Shown: piece by piece, positions 61,848-64,000 of the stretch
Layout of the letters: the number at the start of each line of letters is the position of its first letter
Numbering within the stretch: the first letter of the stretch is position 1
Assembly: GCF_000269805.1 (NCBI RefSeq)
Contig: NZ_JH711481.1
Span: forward strand, 1,191,279-1,255,278
Origin: Actinomyces massiliensis 4401292
Lineage (GTDB): Bacteria; Actinomycetota; Actinomycetes; Actinomycetales; Actinomycetaceae
Direction of reading: 5' to 3'
Length of the DNA stretch: 64,000 nt
The notes under the pieces: model-generated
Told to the model about the DNA's origin: nothing
Databases searched by the model: none
The model's input: the letters and a program-made list of their open reading frames with translations, nothing else
Translations under genes and position numbers: made by a program

Positions 61848-62999
61848 TCAGGATGCTGCGCCCTCGGACAGCAGGTCCTCGACGACTTCGACCATCGCCG
61901 TGCGGTAACGCTCGACGCCGAAGCGCTTGGCCGCCTCCCGCCGCGCGGTCCGGGCCAGGGTGCGGGCACGTCCGGGATCGGCCGCCAGGCTCAGCAGCGC
62001 GTCGGCGAGTGCTCGCGGAGAGTCGGGCTCGACGAGCAGTCCGGTCACGCCGTCGGTGACGACTTCGGCCAGTCCCTGCGCCCGAGAGGCCACCAGGGGG
62101 CGCTCCGCGTGCATCGCCTCGACCGCCGTGTTGCCGAAGGGCTCGACCCGAGAGGGCACGACCACGGCGTCTGCCGCATAGAGCACCGGCCACGTCGGAT
62201 GGACATAGCCGAGCAGTTCCACATGACCCGCCAGATCGGGGCGCGCGGCGCGCTCGCGCAGCTGCTCCTCGTACCACTCGTAACCGGGGAACACCGACCC
62301 GCACAGCCTCAAGGAGGCGTTCAGCCCGTCGGCGCGCAGATGGCCCAGCGCCTCCAGGGCGACGTCGACGCCCTTGCGCGGGGAGAGCCTGGCCACCATG
62401 GCGATGCGGAAGGCCGCTTGCGGGAGGCGCTGGCGCAGCGGGGGCGGCGGATCCTGCGGCGCGGGGACGCCGTTGTGGACGACCTTGGTGCGTCGTTTCA
62501 AGGGAGGCTGCGCGCGCACGAGGGTGTCTCGCGCGGCCTGCGAGTTGACCACGACGCGGGAAGCGGCCAGCAGCGGAGCGTTGAGCCCGGTGCGCACCAG
62601 CAGGTTCTGGGTGTCCTCGGCCTCGTGGACGTGGGCGAGCACCGGCACCCCGGCTGCGCGGCCGGCCGGCGCCCACCACGGCAGGGTCACGGTGTTGACC
62701 AGGACGAGGTCGGCGTCGTTCGCCTTGATCAGGCCCCGCAGTCGGGCGATCTCCCCGCCGGAGCGCGCCACCAGTCCGGCGAGTCCGCGGGGGCTCATCA
62801 GGGATTTGCGCAGCACGGTGAAGGGCACGATCGCCACTCGCGCACCGAGGGCTTCGAGCTCGGGCCGCAGCGGCCCGTCGTCGGGCAGAGCGGCATTGAC
62901 CCGGTGGCCGGCATCGACCAGGGCCCGGATCGTCTCCAGTAGCTGGCGGTCGGAGCCGTAGAGGTCGGGCGAGGGGTGGGCGACCAGGATGGTGCTCAT
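61848..62999 (-). CDS. Glycosyltransferase family 4 protein
   Basis: The 383-residue GT-B enzyme has the N-terminal acceptor domain starting MSTILVAHPSPDLYGSDRQLL. The donor domain has VARLSPRKGVDVALEAL, LGYVHPTWPVLYAADAVVVPSR and EPFGNTAVEAMHAERPLV with the E-x7-E pattern. It is soluble and cytoplasmic and probably extends the surface glycan. It overlaps the upstream glycosyltransferase by four bases. Confidence 0.92.
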   Translation of the reverse strand: MSTILVAHPSPDLYGSDRQLLETIRALVDAGHRVNAALPDDGPLRPELEALGARVAIVPFTVLRKSLMSPRGLAGLVARSGGEIARLRGLIKANDADLVLVNTVTLPWWAPAGRAAGVPVLAHVHEAEDTQNLLVRTGLNAPLLAASRVVVNSQAARDTLVRAQPPLKRRTKVVHNGVPAPQDPPPPLRQRLPQAAFRIAMVARLSPRKGVDVALEALGHLRADGLNASLRLCGSVFPGYEWYEEQLRERAARPDLAGHVELLGYVHPTWPVLYAADAVVVPSRVEPFGNTAVEAMHAERPLVASRAQGLAEVVTDGVTGLLVEPDSPRALADALLSLAADPGRARTLARTARREAAKRFGVERYRTAMVEVVEDLLSEGAAS

Positions 63000-64000
63000 C
63001 CGATCACCCCCGCGCGCCTGCCGCTGGGACGGTGATGGGAGGGGCCCTGAGCGGCCAGTCGTCGGGCCAGCGCCTCGTAGCGGTCGGCCACTTCATCCCA
63101 GTCGTAGAGCCGGGCGCGCTCGAGCGAGAGGCCGCCGCGCTCCAGGTGGGCGGCGGGGTCGGCCTCCGCGGAGGCGACCAGGGCGGCGACGTCGTCGGCG
63201 TCGGACCAGTAGCGGCCGGCGTCGCCCAGGACCTCCCGGTTGAAGGGCACGTCGAAGGCGTCGACGGCGGTTCCCGCGCCGATGGCCCGCAGCAGCGACG
63301 GGTTGGTGCCGCCCACGGAGTGGCCGTGGTGGTAGATGAGCGCCCCGGCGTACAGCTGGTCGAGCAGCTCCTGGTCCCAGATCCCGCCCAGGAGCCGTAC
63401 GCGCGCGTCGGCCAGGGACTCGATCCGGCGGGTGTGCTCATCGGAGTAGGGGGCGGAGCCGACGACGACGAGCGGGCGGCGGGCCGACGAGCGGGTGTAG
63501 CCGTCGACGATGACGTCGACGTGGTTCTCGATCTCGAAGCGCGCCACGACCAGGTGGTAGCCGCCCGCCTCCAGGCCCAGTTCGGGCAGCCGGTCGGTGC
63601 GCGTGGGCACCTGCGGGGCTCCGTAGGCGATGAGCTCGGTGGGGGCGGAGAACTCCTGGTCGTAGTAGTCGGCGATGCCCCGGGCGTCGGCGATCAGGGC
63701 GTCCGAGAAGCGGACGGCGGCGGCCTCCGCGGCGCGGTAGTAGCGCTGACCGGTCGGGCCCCACTTGCCGCGCTTCCACTCCAGGCCGTCCACATGCGTG
63801 GCCACCGGGATGCGGGCGGCGCGCAGTGCGGGCAGGAAGGGTGAGTTGGCGGCGTTGAAGACGAAGGCGACGTCCGGGTGGACTCTCGGCAGCAGGTGCG
63901 CGATCGAGGCCCCGGTATGGGAGAGGGTCTCCAGGCTGCGGCGCCGCATGGCGGGCAGCTCGATCACGCGCATGCCTCTGTAGAACCGGGGCAGGGGAGT
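62996..64000 (-). CDS. DUF1972-type glycosyltransferase, 5' end outside the window
   Basis: The frame is open to the right edge (PLPRFYRGMRVIELPAM), so Met at 63973 is internal. The N-terminal DUF1972 domain is cut; markers are RRRSLETLSHTGASIAHLL, HVDGLEWKRGKWG and then a group 1 donor domain (VVARFEIENHVDVIVDGY, YHHGHSVGGTNPSLLRAIG). These enzymes often transfer rhamnose to lipid-linked glycans. It is coupled to the GT4 gene by ATGA overlap. Confidence 0.9.
   Translation of the reverse strand, partial: TPLPRFYRGMRVIELPAMRRRSLETLSHTGASIAHLLPRVHPDVAFVFNAANSPFLPALRAARIPVATHVDGLEWKRGKWGPTGQRYYRAAEAAAVRFSDALIADARGIADYYDQEFSAPTELIAYGAPQVPTRTDRLPELGLEAGGYHLVVARFEIENHVDVIVDGYTRSSARRPLVVVGSAPYSDEHTRRIESLADARVRLLGGIWDQELLDQLYAGALIYHHGHSVGGTNPSLLRAIGAGTAVDAFDVPFNREVLGDAGRYWSDADDVAALVASAEADPAAHLERGGLSLERARLYDWDEVADRYEALARRLAAQGPSHHRPSGRRAGVIG

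Noticed and set aside
1-64000. tRNA, rRNA or tmRNA genes
   Set aside because: No cloverleaf-like or rRNA-like sequence was recognised by eye. A covariance-model search would be needed to exclude an unusual one.

Overview
The window is high-GC actinobacterial DNA with G/C-rich third codon positions, many GTG and TTG starts and tightly overlapping operons. Gene content (two POT peptide transporters, FMN-type lactate dehydrogenase plus LutABC plus LldP, an FHA/RDD/Ser-Thr kinase/FN3 cluster, DivIVA-domain protein) fits an Actinomyces-like member of the Actinomycetaceae. The lineage is an inference; no rRNA or tRNA is present to confirm it.

Left part (1-11 kb). After the tail of an unidentified gene and an unknown 402-aa protein comes a compositionally different island (about 1.69-4.8 kb). 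It looks like a type-VII-style toxin locus: a Ser/Gly-rich helical partner, a 420-aa LXG-like protein ending in a glycine zipper, a small membrane immunity-like protein, an orphan copy of the toxin tip and a second immunity paralogue. A probably truncated AbiEi/DUF559-type gene lies head to head with lysS. A two-gene RloA/RloB-type defence cassette follows. It is bracketed by 49-bp direct repeats that are both versions of the 3' end of the adjacent DivIVA-domain gene, so it looks inserted. The DivIVA-domain gene is coupled to a pentapeptide-repeat gene.

Middle (11-32 kb). Two paralogous PadR / ABC ATPase / FtsX-type permease loci (11.3-14.8 and 21.0-24.6 kb) flank a ClbS-like gene, two tandem POT transporters and lldD. 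Both permeases are broken (one frameshift, one amber codon) and one PadR gene is frameshifted. Then come a DedA protein, a DUF4291 gene, a mannitol dehydrogenase-family gene, a lipoprotein and lutABC. Two copies of a 130-bp element with inverted-repeat ends lie at 26.5 and 28.8 kb.

Right part (32-64 kb). A DUF418 protein and lldP converge on a strange non-coding block: 22-bp iterons in direct then inverted orientation around a 242-bp core. The same architecture recurs 27 kb away between the next convergent pair, at 61.2-61.8 kb. Next is a persulfide-type operon (small CXXC protein, CoA-disulfide reductase/rhodanese fusion, CstR-like repressor) with two visible operators. After it comes a large cell-surface/signalling cluster: RDD-FHA, FHA, Ser/Thr kinase, and on the opposite strand RDD-FHA, transglutaminase-like, DUF58, MoxR and a 1985-aa Ig/FN3 protein. 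This resembles the PFNA cluster described in Bifidobacterium. It is joined by overlapping genes to a cytidylyltransferase-like protein and an undecaprenyl-phosphate sugar transferase, followed by a flippase, a CDP-alcohol phosphatidyltransferase and two glycosyltransferases. The right end therefore looks like a surface-polymer locus.

No CRISPR array, tRNA, rRNA, integrase or transposase gene was found.
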